Shown one piece after another: positions 9,196-19,058 of a stretch of DNA of 64,000 nt (position 1 is the first letter of the stretch; each line of letters opens with the position of its first letter). The stretch comes from Mumia sp. Pv4-285 (GTDB taxonomy: Bacteria; Actinomycetota; Actinomycetes; Propionibacteriales; Nocardioidaceae). A program made the position numbers and the translations under genes. The stretch lies in NCBI RefSeq assembly GCF_041320275.1, contig NZ_CP162023.1, forward strand, positions 1,116,001 through 1,180,000. Direction: 5' to 3'. The notes beneath the pieces are model-generated. The model saw only the letters and a program-made list of their open reading frames with translations, was not told the origin of the DNA and made no database searches.

Positions 9196-10350
9196 ATGAG
9201 ACGAGTACCTGTCCTCGTCGCCGGGGCTGCGGCAGCGTTGTCGGCCGCCCTGACGATCTCGCCCGCCCAGGCGCACGGCGGCTACAAGCCGCCGAAGCCA
9301 CCGACGCCGATCACGATCGCGGAGGGGCTGCTCAGCCCGCTCAGCCTGGCCGTCGGCCACGACGGCACCACGTACGTCTCCCAGAACTTCGCCGGGGAGC
9401 TGACGAAGGTGTCGAAGAACGGGGCGACCAAGACGCTCTACAGCTCGGGCGGTGCCGAGGTCGGCGGCGTGTCGGTCGCGGGCGACAAGATCCTCTTCGC
9501 CGAGACCGGCTTCAGCGGTGACCCGGAGAACCCGGGCGGATTCACCGGGATCAAGTCCATCGACAAGCGCGGCAAGGTCCGGGTCGTGGCCGACACCGGG
9601 GCGTACGAGCTGAAGAAGAACCCCGACCGCAAGGTGTCGTACGGGTTCCGCGACATCTCCGACGAGTGCCTCGCCCAGGTTCCGCAAGGGCCTGAGTACC
9701 CGCCGGCGAAGTACACCGGCGATCTCAACCCGCACCCGTACGCGACCGTTCCCGGGCCGTTCGGCTACACGTTCGTCGCCGACGCGGGCGCGAACACCAT
9801 CCAGCGGATCAGCCCGAGCGGGAAGATCTCGACGATCGCGCTGTTCCCGCCCGTGCCGGCGGTCGCGACGGCCGAGGATGCCGCCGGGGCAGGGTTCCCC
9901 GAGTGCGTCGTCGGACTGAAGTACTACGGCGACGCCGTCCCGACGGACCTCGAGTGGGGGCCGGACGGCTGGCTGTACGTCACGCTCCTGCCCGGCGGTC
10001 TGGAAGCCCCGGGTACCGGAGCGGTGTACAGGGTGCACCCTGTGACCGGGAAGTTCAAGAAGGTCGCCGACGGGTTCTCCGGCGCGACCAACCTGGCGGT
10101 GTCGCGGAAGGGCGACGTCTACGTCACCGAGCTCTTCGCCAACCGCATCTCGCTGCTGAAGAAGGGGGCGAAGACGCCGACGACGTACGCCGAGGCCGTG
10201 CTTCCCGCGGCAGTCGAGTGGACGCCCAAGGCGTTGTACGCGACGACGGGCGCGCTCATCGGGGTTCCGATGGGTCCTGAGCCGCCGACGGACCCGCCTG
10301 GTGGCATGGTCGTGAAGTACCCGCTGTCGTGGGGACACCACCACCGCTGA
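9196..10350 (+). CDS. ScyD/ScyE-like secreted beta-propeller protein
   Basis: A 384-residue protein from the ATG at 9196, with GGGGGAA upstream and a signal peptide ending in AQA (VPVLVAGAAAALSAALTISPAQA). The mature region is a six-bladed propeller of the NHL/SMP-30-like kind: GLLSPLSLAVGHDGTTYV, GGVSVAGDKILFAE, DAGANTIQRIS, DGWLYVTLLPG and KGDVYVTELFANRI. This is typical of the ScyD/ScyE family, named after cyanobacterial scytonemin-cluster proteins but widespread in Actinobacteria with unknown substrates. A 14-bp perfect hairpin after its stop should terminate transcription. It is divergent from the triplicated-repeat secreted protein. Confidence 0.8.
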   Translation: MRRVPVLVAGAAAALSAALTISPAQAHGGYKPPKPPTPITIAEGLLSPLSLAVGHDGTTYVSQNFAGELTKVSKNGATKTLYSSGGAEVGGVSVAGDKILFAETGFSGDPENPGGFTGIKSIDKRGKVRVVADTGAYELKKNPDRKVSYGFRDISDECLAQVPQGPEYPPAKYTGDLNPHPYATVPGPFGYTFVADAGANTIQRISPSGKISTIALFPPVPAVATAEDAAGAGFPECVVGLKYYGDAVPTDLEWGPDGWLYVTLLPGGLEAPGTGAVYRVHPVTGKFKKVADGFSGATNLAVSRKGDVYVTELFANRISLLKKGAKTPTTYAEAVLPAAVEWTPKALYATTGALIGVPMGPEPPTDPPGGMVVKYPLSWGHHHR

Positions 10351-10359
10351 CACGACTGG

Positions 10360-10394
10360 GGACGCGGGACGGGGTCGAAACCCGTCCCGCGTCC
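10360..10394 (+). terminator. Strong intrinsic hairpin after the ScyD/ScyE-like gene
   Basis: The arms ggacgcgggacggg and cccgtcccgcgtcc pair perfectly over 14 bp around the 7-base loop GTCGAAA. No T-run follows, as usual for high-GC actinobacterial terminators. Only about 6 bases separate it from the ribosome-binding site of the next gene. Confidence 0.7.
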
Positions 10395-10413
10395 ACGGCC
10401 GGAAGGAGTCGTC

Positions 10414-10860
10414 GTGGCACTTCCCGAGGTCGACCCCACCGGGATGTCGTTCGGTCTGGAGATCGACGGCTTCGGCCCGTGGGCGATCGCCGACATCGTG
10501 GGACTGAAGACCGAGCAGGACGTGATCCAGTTCAAGGAGTCGACCGCTGACGGACACGTCGTCGTACGACAGCTCCCGGGCCGACCGCGCGGTGGCGAGT
10601 GCATCGTGTCGCGGCGCGTGACGGCCGACGGCGACGCCGACGCCTGGCTGGCCCAGGTGCGCTCCGGTGACATCGACGACGCACGTCGCAACGCCGTCGT
10701 CGTCCTGTACGACGCCGAGCTGAGGCCGGTGAAGCGCTACCGGCTCCGCAACGTCTGGCCGCGTGCACTCGAGGTCGTCGGGCTGGTCGCGGGGGAGGCG
10801 CGGGGGCCCGTGGAGCGCATCACCCTGGTGTACGACGACATGGAGCCTGAGACGGCCTAG
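10414..10860 (+). CDS. Phage tail-tube protein, gp19-like (orphan)
   Basis: A 148-residue protein with a GTG start behind GGAAGGAG (10401-10408). It shows the plan of T4 gp19-type tail-tube proteins: the opening LPEVDPTGMSFGLEIDG followed by a VGLKTEQDVIQFKEST strand pair, a central helix with AWLAQVRSGDIDDARRN, then VVLYDAELRPVKRYRLRNVWP and a final VERITLVYDDME strand. Family members form the inner tube of contractile tails and of extracellular injection systems. No sheath, baseplate, spike, LysM or AAA+ gene is visible in the 10 kb on either side, so it stands alone between a secreted-protein gene and mfd. Either it is a domesticated single gene or its partners are elsewhere. Confidence 0.75.
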   Translation: MALPEVDPTGMSFGLEIDGFGPWAIADIVGLKTEQDVIQFKESTADGHVVVRQLPGRPRGGECIVSRRVTADGDADAWLAQVRSGDIDDARRNAVVVLYDAELRPVKRYRLRNVWPRALEVVGLVAGEARGPVERITLVYDDMEPETA

Positions 10861-10911
10861 CGGCCTCGGACCCGCGATGCCGGCGCCGTGGGATGCGTCG
10901 GTGCAGCGGAC

Positions 10912-10917
10912 TATCCT
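10912..10917 (+). promoter_or_regulatory. Candidate -10 box of mfd
   Basis: TATCCT ends 9 bases before the ATG at 10927. Together with the lack of a Shine-Dalgarno sequence this suggests a leaderless mfd transcript. Confidence 0.45.
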
Positions 10918-10926
10918 GGGGACCCT

Positions 10927-13900
10927 ATGTCTTTGCACGCCTTGGCCGAGGCCGTCGCAGCCGACCCCACTCTCGTCCGCGTGGTCTCCGACCGCCGGTC
11001 CGGGGTGACCGCGCTCGACGTTTCCGCCCCACCGTCCCTCCGTCCGTTCCTCGCCGCCACGCTCGTGCCGGCGAGCTCCTGCGTCCTCGTCGTGACCGCG
11101 ACGGCGCGCGAGGCCGAGACGTTGACCGAGGAGATCGGGTCCTTGATCGGCCCGGACAACGTGGTCGACTTCCCGGCCTGGGAGACGCTCCCGCACGAGC
11201 GTCTCTCACCCCGCTCCGACACGGTCGGGCGCCGCCTCGCGGTCCTGCGACGCATCGTCCACCCCGGGTCGACGCCCGACGCCAAGCCGCTGCAGGTCGT
11301 GGTCGCGCCGATCCGTTCGGTGCTGCAGCCCCAGGTCAAGGGACTCGCCGACCTCGAGCCGGTGGCGTTCGGTCGTGGCGACGACGCCGTGCTGGAGGAC
11401 GTCGTCCGCGGCCTCGCCGACGCTGCGTACGCCCGGGTCGACCTCGTCACGAAGCGCGGCGAGTTCGCGGTCCGCGGCGGCATCATCGACGTGTTCCCGC
11501 CGACCGAGGACCATCCGCTCCGTGTCGAGTTCTTCGGCGACGAGGTCGACGAGATCCGTCACTTCTCCGTCGCCGACCAGCGCTCCACCGACCCGGTCGA
11601 CCACGTCTGGGCGCCGCCGTGCCGTGAGCTGCTGCTGACCGACGACGTCCGTGCGCGTGCCCGCGAGCTCGCTGCGGCCCACCCCGAGCTCGGCGAGATG
11701 CTGGAGAAGCTGGCGGAGGGCCAGTCCGTCGAGGGCATGGAGTCGCTCGCGCCGGCGCTCGTGGACGGCATGGAGCTCCTCGTCGACCTGCTGCCGGCCG
11801 ACGCGACGATCCTCGTGTGCGACCCCGAACGCGTCCGGACGCGCGCGCACGACCTGGTGGCGACCAGCGAGGAGTTCCTCGCGGCGTCCTGGGCGGCGGC
11901 CGCGGGCGGAGGCAAGGCGCCGATCGACCTCGGCGCCGCCGCGTACTGGTCGCTCGCCGACGTCCGTCAGCACGTCCTCGCGTCCGCGCGTGCCTGGTGG
12001 TCGACGTCGCCGTTCCTGCTGGACGAGGAGCTGGGGTCTCGATCCTCCGCTGGCGCTCCGGCCTCGACCACCGGGGGTGGGGCTGGCGCTCCGGCCTCGA
12101 CCACCGGGGCCTCGACCACCGGCGAGGCGTTCGACCGCTTCGACGCCGAGAGCGTCAACCTGCCGTTCGCGCCCACCCCGTCGTACCGAGGCGAGGTCGA
12201 GCGCGCCCTCGTCGACCTCAAGGGCTGGCTGTCCACCGGCACGCGCGTCGCCCTCGTCACCCCGGGCGAGGGACAGGCAGCGCGCGGTGTCGAGGTGCTC
12301 GCCGAGCACGACATCCCGGCGCGCTTCCATCCCACGATCACCGCCGACGACCTCACCCCCCACGTCGTGCACGTCGTCTGCGGCGAGATCGATCACGGTC
12401 TCGTGGGGGAGGGCATCAACCTGGTGGTGCTCACCCAGGACGACCTCGTCGGCCAGACGGCCGCCGCACCGCGCGACGACCGCAAGATGCCGTCGCGGCG
12501 CCGCAAGCAGATCGACCCGCTCGAGCTCGCGCCCGGAGACCACGTCGTCCACGACCAGCATGGCGTCGGCAAGTACGTCGAGATGATGCAGCGGACCGTC
12601 CAGGGCGCCGTTCGCGAGTACCTCGTGATCGAGTACGCCGCGTCCAAGCGCGGTCAGCCGGCGGACCGGCTCTTCGTCCCCACCGACCAGCTCGACCAGG
12701 TCACCCGCTACGTCGGCGGCGAGCAGCCGTCCCTCGACCGGCTCGGCGGCGCCGACTGGAACAAGCGCAAGTCGCGCGCCCGCAGGGCCGTCAAGGAGAT
12801 CGCCGGCGAGCTGATCAAGCTGTACGCCGCGCGTCAGGCGACCCAGGGCCACACCTTCGGGCCGGACACCCCGTGGCAGCGCGAGCTCGAGGACGCCTTC
12901 CCGTACCACGAGACCCCCGACCAGCTCGCCACGATCGACGAGGTCAAGCGCGACATGGAGCGGCCGGTCCCGATGGACCGCCTGGTGTGCGGCGACGTCG
13001 GCTACGGCAAGACCGAGATCGCGGTGCGTGCCGCGTTCAAGGCCATCCAGGACGGCATGCAGGTGATCGTGCTGGTGCCGACGACGCTCCTCGTCCAGCA
13101 GCACTTCGCGACGTTCTCGGAGCGGTACGCCCAGTTCCCGGTGACCCTCAGGGCGTTGTCGCGGTTCCAGACCGAGAAGGAGTCCAAGGAGGTCCTCGAC
13201 GGGCTCGCCGAGGGCTCGGTCGACATCGTCATCGGCACCCACCGGCTGCTCCAGAAGGGCGTGAAGATCCCCAAGCTCGGGCTCGTCGTCGTCGATGAGG
13301 AGCAGCGCTTCGGCGTCGAGCACAAGGAGGCGCTCAAGACGCTCCGCGCGGCCGTGGACGTTCTGTCGATGTCGGCGACGCCGATCCCGCGCACCCTCGA
13401 GATGGCGGTGACGGGCATCCGCGAGATGTCCACGATCCAGACCCCGCCGGAAGAGCGTCACCCGGTGCTCAGCTTCGTGGGCCCGTACGAGGACCGTCAG
13501 GTCGTCGCCGCGATCCGGCGCGAGCTGCTGCGCGACGGGCAGGCGTTCTACATCCACAACCGCGTCAACTCGATGGACAAGGCCGTCAAGCGCCTGAAGG
13601 ACCTGGTGCCCGAGGCGCGTATCGCGATGGCGCACGGACAGATGGGCGAGCACCAGCTCGAGCAGATCATGCTCGACTTCTGGGAGAAGAAGTACGACGT
13701 GCTGGTCTGCTCGACGATCGTCGAGTCGGGTCTCGACGTGTCCAACGCCAACACGATGATCGTCGAGCGTGCCGACATGCTCGGACTCTCGCAGCTGCAC
13801 CAGCTCCGCGGACGCGTCGGCCGGTCGCGCGAGCGCGCGTACGCGTACTTCCTCTACCCGCCCGAGAAGCCGCTCACCGAGACCGCGCACGAGCGGCTCT

Positions 13901-14556
13901 CGACGATCGCTCAGCACTCCGAGCTCGGCGGCGGCATGGCGATCGCGATGAAGGACCTCGAGATCCGCGGTGCGGGCAACCTGCTCGGCGGTGAGCAGTC
14001 GGGCCACATCGCCGACGTCGGGTTCGACCTGTACGTGCGCCTGGTCGGCGAGGCCGTCGCCGAGTTCCGCGGCGACCGTGGCGAGGAGGTGCTCGAGGTC
14101 AAGCTCGAGCTCCCCGTCGACGCCCACCTCCCGCACGACTACGTCGAGAGCGAGCGCCTGCGGCTGGAGATGTACAAGCGGCTCGCCGACGTACGCTCCG
14201 ACGCCGAGGTGGCCGAGGTGCGCGAGGAGCTCGTCGACCGGTACGGCGAGCCGACCGCGCCGGTCGAGGCACTGCTCGGCGTGGCGCGGCTGCGGGTCCG
14301 GGCGCGTGACGCGGGGATCTCCGAGCTCACGGTCGCCGGCAACAACATCCGCATCGCGGGCGTGGACCTGCCGGAGTCGCGACAGATGCGGCTCAAGCGG
14401 GTCTACCCGGGATCCGTGGTGAAGTCCACCGCCAACCTGCTGCTCGTGCCGCGTCCCAAGACGGCGAAGGTCGGGGGGCAGCCGCTGCGCGACACCGAGC
14501 TCATGGAGTGGTGCCGCACGCTGATCGACACGGTCATCGCGCCGGGGGCGGCCTGA
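10927..14556 (+). CDS. mfd: Transcription-repair coupling factor Mfd
   Basis: A 1209-residue protein, near full length for actinobacterial Mfd. It removes stalled RNA polymerase from damaged DNA and recruits UvrA. Order: N-terminal UvrB-homology module (about 1-350), linker, the CarD-like RNA-polymerase-interacting domain (LAPGDHVVHDQHGVGKY, about 535-600), the RecG-like translocase with Walker A GYGKTE near residue 690, DEEQRFG near 790 and motif VI QLRGRVGRS, and the C-terminal TRCF domain. The ATG at 10927 is placed just after a -10-like TATCCT. Oddity: residues about 370-399 are a low-complexity insert (two copies of AGAPASTTG) encoded by an in-frame tandem of a dispersed GC-rich DNA repeat, in the loop before the conserved SYRGEVE segment. 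Confidence 0.97.
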   Translation: MSLHALAEAVAADPTLVRVVSDRRSGVTALDVSAPPSLRPFLAATLVPASSCVLVVTATAREAETLTEEIGSLIGPDNVVDFPAWETLPHERLSPRSDTVGRRLAVLRRIVHPGSTPDAKPLQVVVAPIRSVLQPQVKGLADLEPVAFGRGDDAVLEDVVRGLADAAYARVDLVTKRGEFAVRGGIIDVFPPTEDHPLRVEFFGDEVDEIRHFSVADQRSTDPVDHVWAPPCRELLLTDDVRARARELAAAHPELGEMLEKLAEGQSVEGMESLAPALVDGMELLVDLLPADATILVCDPERVRTRAHDLVATSEEFLAASWAAAAGGGKAPIDLGAAAYWSLADVRQHVLASARAWWSTSPFLLDEELGSRSSAGAPASTTGGGAGAPASTTGASTTGEAFDRFDAESVNLPFAPTPSYRGEVERALVDLKGWLSTGTRVALVTPGEGQAARGVEVLAEHDIPARFHPTITADDLTPHVVHVVCGEIDHGLVGEGINLVVLTQDDLVGQTAAAPRDDRKMPSRRRKQIDPLELAPGDHVVHDQHGVGKYVEMMQRTVQGAVREYLVIEYAASKRGQPADRLFVPTDQLDQVTRYVGGEQPSLDRLGGADWNKRKSRARRAVKEIAGELIKLYAARQATQGHTFGPDTPWQRELEDAFPYHETPDQLATIDEVKRDMERPVPMDRLVCGDVGYGKTEIAVRAAFKAIQDGMQVIVLVPTTLLVQQHFATFSERYAQFPVTLRALSRFQTEKESKEVLDGLAEGSVDIVIGTHRLLQKGVKIPKLGLVVVDEEQRFGVEHKEALKTLRAAVDVLSMSATPIPRTLEMAVTGIREMSTIQTPPEERHPVLSFVGPYEDRQVVAAIRRELLRDGQAFYIHNRVNSMDKAVKRLKDLVPEARIAMAHGQMGEHQLEQIMLDFWEKKYDVLVCSTIVESGLDVSNANTMIVERADMLGLSQLHQLRGRVGRSRERAYAYFLYPPEKPLTETAHERLSTIAQHSELGGGMAIAMKDLEIRGAGNLLGGEQSGHIADVGFDLYVRLVGEAVAEFRGDRGEEVLEVKLELPVDAHLPHDYVESERLRLEMYKRLADVRSDAEVAEVREELVDRYGEPTAPVEALLGVARLRVRARDAGISELTVAGNNIRIAGVDLPESRQMRLKRVYPGSVVKSTANLLLVPRPKTAKVGGQPLRDTELMEWCRTLIDTVIAPGAA
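12035..12122. repeat. Dispersed GC-rich repeat inserted in frame within mfd
   Basis: Starts with ggtctcgatc; a 28-bp block (gctggcgctccggcctcgac plus caccgggg) occurs identically at 12049-12076 and 12082-12109, period 33 bp (11 codons), followed by a partial third copy cctcgaccaccgg at 12110-12122. The ggtctcgatc...cctcgacca frame recurs at 16486-16558. Confidence 0.8.
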
Positions 14557-14622
14557 TCGCCTGCGGACCTCCGGCTGGCCGTACGCTCCAGGGCCAGGCG
14601 GACGTACAGCTCGGCCGACCTC

Positions 14623-14714
14623 CCCGTTTGAGGTGCGAACACCTCGACTGACCGGATCCCACCTCTCAGACGGGGTGGGATCCGGTCGTTTCGGGCGCGG
14701 GCACCTCAAACGGG
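14623..14714. repeat. Nested double inverted repeat between mfd and the lipoprotein gene
   Basis: Two perfect 14-bp inverted repeats are nested. The outer arms are cccgtttgaggtgc (14623-14636) and gcacctcaaacggg (14701-14714). The inner arms are gaccggatcccacc (14650-14663) and ggtgggatccggtc (14674-14687) with a 10-base loop. A further hairpin gaggtg-cgaa-cacctc (14630-14645) competes with the outer stem. The inner stem can serve as terminator of mfd; the outer pair is not needed for that. Confidence 0.75.
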
Positions 14715-14813
14715 CTTGGCGAGGGGCCGTACGAGGCTCGGGCGGATACGGGGCTCGTCGGCGCCGAACCGGGCGAGCCGCGTCCCCGTGGCCCAGGCGT
14801 CGCCCACCCTGGC

Positions 14814-14819
14814 TAGGCT
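14814..14819 (+). promoter_or_regulatory. Candidate -10 box of the lipoprotein-mazG unit
   Basis: TAGGCT lies 52 bases upstream of the ATG at 14872. It fits the -10 pattern seen repeatedly in this window; no clear -35 element accompanies it. Confidence 0.35.
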
Positions 14820-14871
14820 GTGCCTGCGTGTGTTTCGCATCACGCGAAGCCCGTCGTACGAGAGGATCCCC

Positions 14872-15543
14872 ATGCTCCGCCGCCTGCCGCTCCGTCCGCT
14901 CCTCGCCGCCGCTGCCGCGTCGCTCGTCCTCGCAGGCTGCGGCACCGTCCAGCCGGGTGACGCCGTCGTCGTCGGTGACTCGCGGCTCTCGATGACGGAG
15001 CTGGACGAGCTCGCCGACGCCGGTTGCACGTTCCTCGCGACGTCGGCGACGGCACAGGGTTCCCCCGTGCCCGGTCAGGGCGCCGTGCGCCAGGTGATCG
15101 TGTCGCAGGAGCTCCAGCTCGAGGGTGCCGTGGCGCTCGCCGCGAAGGAGGGCATCGAGGTTCCCGAGGCTCAGTGGGAGCTCCCGCTCGCTCAGCAGGA
15201 ACAGCTCAAGGAGATGTTCGACGGCGACGAGCTCGAGACGGCCAAGGAGCTCCTGGAGCGCGACTACCAGAGCCTGGCGCTGCGAGCAGCCATCGGCGGC
15301 CGGCAGGCCGGTGAGCCGGTGACCCCGGAGAACACCGAGCAGCTCACGCAACTCGGTTCGGCTGCGGTCGCCGAGGAGCTGAACCGCCTGGATCCGAGCG
15401 TCGACCCCCGCTTCGGCCTCGACGGCACCGGGCAGCCCGACCCCTCGCTCAGCCTGTCGGCGTCGAGCGAGCAGCTGGCCGAGGTCGACCCGTCGACGCT
15501 CCCCTCGAACCAGCAGTGCCACGGCGTAGAGTCGAGCGAGTGA
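14872..15543 (+). CDS. Lipoprotein with SurA/foldase-like N-terminal region
   Basis: A 223-residue protein from the ATG at 14872 preceded by AGAGG. The signal peptide LLAAAAASLVLAGC has a lipobox with Cys at residue 23. The mature protein opens with DAVVVGDSRLSMTELDELA, the strand-helix start typical of SurA/trigger-factor-like chaperone N-domains, then is almost wholly helical with Q/E-rich segments (LPLAQQEQLKEMF, LNRLDPSVDPRFG). No PPIase domain follows. The end PSNQQC is common in related actinobacterial lipoproteins found beside mazG. Its stop overlaps the GTG of mazG by two bases, so the two are translationally coupled. A foldase or chaperone role in the envelope is inferred. Confidence 0.75.
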   Translation: MLRRLPLRPLLAAAAASLVLAGCGTVQPGDAVVVGDSRLSMTELDELADAGCTFLATSATAQGSPVPGQGAVRQVIVSQELQLEGAVALAAKEGIEVPEAQWELPLAQQEQLKEMFDGDELETAKELLERDYQSLALRAAIGGRQAGEPVTPENTEQLTQLGSAAVAEELNRLDPSVDPRFGLDGTGQPDPSLSLSASSEQLAEVDPSTLPSNQQCHGVESSE

Positions 15544-16484
15544 GGATCCTCGTCACCAGCCCCCGGGTCGCTCCGGGCCTGATGACCCTGGCGGCCTGGG
15601 ACGCCGTCCGCGAGGCCGACCGGATCTTCGCCCCCGACGCCGACGACCCCACCGTCGAAGCCGTCCGACAGGCCGGGTTCGCCGTCGACGTCGTGCCGTC
15701 GCCTCCCGTCCAGCCGTCCGACGACGGTGAGACCCTCTGGATCGCGCCTACCGGTGACCTCGTGTGGGCACGCCGCCTCGCCGACACGTTGGTCGCGTCC
15801 GCCGACGCCGTCTCCGACGCTGCCGACAGCGACCCGTCCGCTGCCGTCGAGGTCGTCTTCGGGTCGTACGACCTCCCGGGGGCACGCCTCCTCGATCTCG
15901 TCGCCGTGATGGACCAGCTGCGCGCCGAGTGTCCGTGGACCCGCGAGCAGACGCACGCCTCGCTCCAGCAGTACCTTCTCGAGGAGTCCTACGAGGTGCT
16001 CGACGCCCTCGACCGCGGTGACACCGACGAGCTCCGCGAGGAGCTCGGTGACCTGCTGATGCAGGTGGTCTTCCACGCCGCGGTCGCCGCCCGACCTGCT
16101 CATGCGTCGGCGGCCGGTGACGGATGGGACATCGACGACGTGGCCGCAGGCATCGTCGAGAAGCTCGTACGCCGCAACCCGCACGTCTTCGCCGACGGTG
16201 ACGCCGCCACCCCCGAAGAGGTCGACGCCGCGTGGCAGCGGCTCAAGGCGACCGAGAAGCAGCGCAGCTCCGTCCTCGACGGTGTGCCGCCGACGCTCCC
16301 GGCCCTCGCGTACGCCGACAAGGTGGTGGGTCGCCTCCAGCGTGACGGTGCGCTCGCCGCGCCCGAAGGGTCCACGCTCGGCGAGCGCCTCCTCGCTCTC
16401 GTGCTCGAGGCGCGTGCGGCAGGCGAGGACGCCGAGGCAGCCTTGCGCCGTACGGTCAACGCACTGGTGCCCGCGGCTGAGTAG
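15540..16484 (+). CDS. mazG: Nucleoside triphosphate pyrophosphohydrolase MazG
   Basis: A 314-residue protein from the GTG at 15540, which overlaps the upstream TGA as GTGA. It hydrolyses (d)NTPs to monophosphates and pyrophosphate and cleans damaged nucleotides. Residues about 1-115 look like a degenerate tetrapyrrole-methylase-like domain, as in mycobacterial MazG. The MazG domain follows with MDQLRAECPWTREQTHASL, the metal-binding EESYEVLDALDRGDTDELREELGD arrangement (written here as EESYE and EELGD motifs), and the second segment EKLVRRNPHVFAD...W with LPALAYADKV. Neighbours mfd, lipoprotein and eno match the order I recall in Mycobacterium. It ends just before a triple 23-bp repeat. Confidence 0.92.
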   Translation: MRILVTSPRVAPGLMTLAAWDAVREADRIFAPDADDPTVEAVRQAGFAVDVVPSPPVQPSDDGETLWIAPTGDLVWARRLADTLVASADAVSDAADSDPSAAVEVVFGSYDLPGARLLDLVAVMDQLRAECPWTREQTHASLQQYLLEESYEVLDALDRGDTDELREELGDLLMQVVFHAAVAARPAHASAAGDGWDIDDVAAGIVEKLVRRNPHVFADGDAATPEEVDAAWQRLKATEKQRSSVLDGVPPTLPALAYADKVVGRLQRDGALAAPEGSTLGERLLALVLEARAAGEDAEAALRRTVNALVPAAE

Positions 16485-17936
<1,452 letters not shown>

Positions 17937-17940
17937 CGCG

Positions 17941-18507
17941 GTGCCGCCGACGTCGCGTCGTCCCGTCACGAGGCGCCCGGCCGCGCGGCCGGGCACCGCG
18001 AGACGCGGGCGAGCCGCGACGCCGGCGGCCTCCGAGGAGGTCGTCACCACGTACGGCGCTCCTCGCGTCACGCGCCGCATGGCGGTGCTCCTGCTCGTCC
18101 TCCTGGTGCTCGCCATCTCGTACGCCTCGAGCCTGAAGGCCTTCCTCCAGCAGCGCGACGCGCTGGCGACGGCGAGGGCGCAGATCGCGGAGTCGAGTGC
18201 CGCCATCGAAGACCTCGAGGCGCAGAAGACGCGGTTCGACGATCCCGAGTACATCGAGGCACTGGCGCGGTCCCGCTTCGGCTGGGTCAAGCCGGGGGAG
18301 ATCGGCTTCACCGTCATCGACGCGGACGGCAACGCCGTCGGCAAGGGCCCGGAGCTTCCCGACGCGTCTCCGGCGGAGGTTGCCGCACCCGAGTGGTACG
18401 CGTCGTTGTGGACGTCCGTCGAGACCGCGGGCGGAGTGCCGCAGAAGACGACCCCGAAGCCCAGCGACGAGGTCGTGAAACCCCAGCAGCAGGACGAGGA
18501 CCAGTGA
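17941..18507 (+). CDS. ftsB: Septum formation initiator, FtsB/DivIC family
   Basis: A 188-residue bitopic divisome protein with a GTG start 4 bases after eno. A basic, disordered cytoplasmic tail (about 45 residues, R/A/P rich) is followed by one TM helix at about 47-66 (MAVLLLVLLVLAISYASSL), a short extracytoplasmic coiled coil (RDALATARAQIAESSAAIEDLEA) and the family core DDPEYIEALARSRFGWVKPGE. FtsB/DivIC links FtsL and FtsQ in the septal ring. The C-terminal extension is K/P/Q-rich. The position next to eno is standard for Actinobacteria. Confidence 0.88.
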   Translation: MPPTSRRPVTRRPAARPGTARRGRAATPAASEEVVTTYGAPRVTRRMAVLLLVLLVLAISYASSLKAFLQQRDALATARAQIAESSAAIEDLEAQKTRFDDPEYIEALARSRFGWVKPGEIGFTVIDADGNAVGKGPELPDASPAEVAAPEWYASLWTSVETAGGVPQKTTPKPSDEVVKPQQQDEDQ

Positions 18508-19058
18508 CCGACGTACCCCCGACCCAGGCCGATCTCGACGCGATCCAGGAGCAGCTCGGCCGTCCTGCCCGCGGGGTCGTCTCGATCGCCAGCCGCTGCC
18601 CGTCGGGTCACCCCAACGTCGTCAAGACGGAGCCGCGCCTGCCGGACGGCACGCCGTTCCCGACGCTCTACTACGTCACGTGCACCCGCCTCAACGGCAT
18701 GATCGGCACGCTCGAGGGCTCCGGCCTGATGCGCGAGATGAGCGAACGCCTCGGCGAGGACACCGAGCTCGCCGCGGCGTACGCGCGTGCGCACGACGAC
18801 TACCTGGCGACGCGCCGGGCGATCGCCGACGTCCCCGAGATCGACGGCGTCTCCGCCGGCGGGATGCCGACCCGCGTGAAGTGCCTCCACGTGCTCGTCG
18901 GGCACGCGCTCGCCACCGGGCCCGGCGTGAACCCGCTCGGCGACGAGGCCGTCGTGCTGCTCGGTGACTGGTGGACGGGCAGCACCTGCGACGGACCGGG
19001 CGCGCCGCCGGAGCAGTACGTCGCCGCGCAGGCCGCACGCGGGGCAGGCGGGCAGTGA
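18504..19058 (+). CDS. DUF501 family protein
   Basis: A 184-residue protein with a GTG start overlapping the ftsB stop (GTGA). It shows the DUF501 plan: N-terminal QLGRPARGVVSIASRCPSGHPNVVKTEPRLPDG, then FPTLYYVTC, a helical middle (EMSERLGEDTELAAAYARAH), VPEIDGVSAGGMPTRVKCLHVLVGHALATG and a C-terminal LLGDWWTGS. Four conserved Cys (CPSG, VTC, KCLH and STC) and His residues hint at metal binding. The family has no firmly established function that I know; its fixed position between ftsB and ppx suggests a division- or polyphosphate-linked role. Its stop overlaps the ppx start. Confidence 0.85.
   Translation: MTDVPPTQADLDAIQEQLGRPARGVVSIASRCPSGHPNVVKTEPRLPDGTPFPTLYYVTCTRLNGMIGTLEGSGLMREMSERLGEDTELAAAYARAHDDYLATRRAIADVPEIDGVSAGGMPTRVKCLHVLVGHALATGPGVNPLGDEAVVLLGDWWTGSTCDGPGAPPEQYVAAQAARGAGGQ

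Noticed and set aside
10414-10860. Prophage remnant
   Set aside because: Only one phage-type gene is present, with no integrase, att-like repeats or other structural genes, and the flanks are conserved chromosomal genes.
11206-15522. Long open frame of 1438 codons on the minus strand opposite mfd and the lipoprotein
   Set aside because: It mirrors the third-position G/C bias of the plus-strand genes, has no recognisable domain, and runs across two real genes. It is a high-GC shadow.
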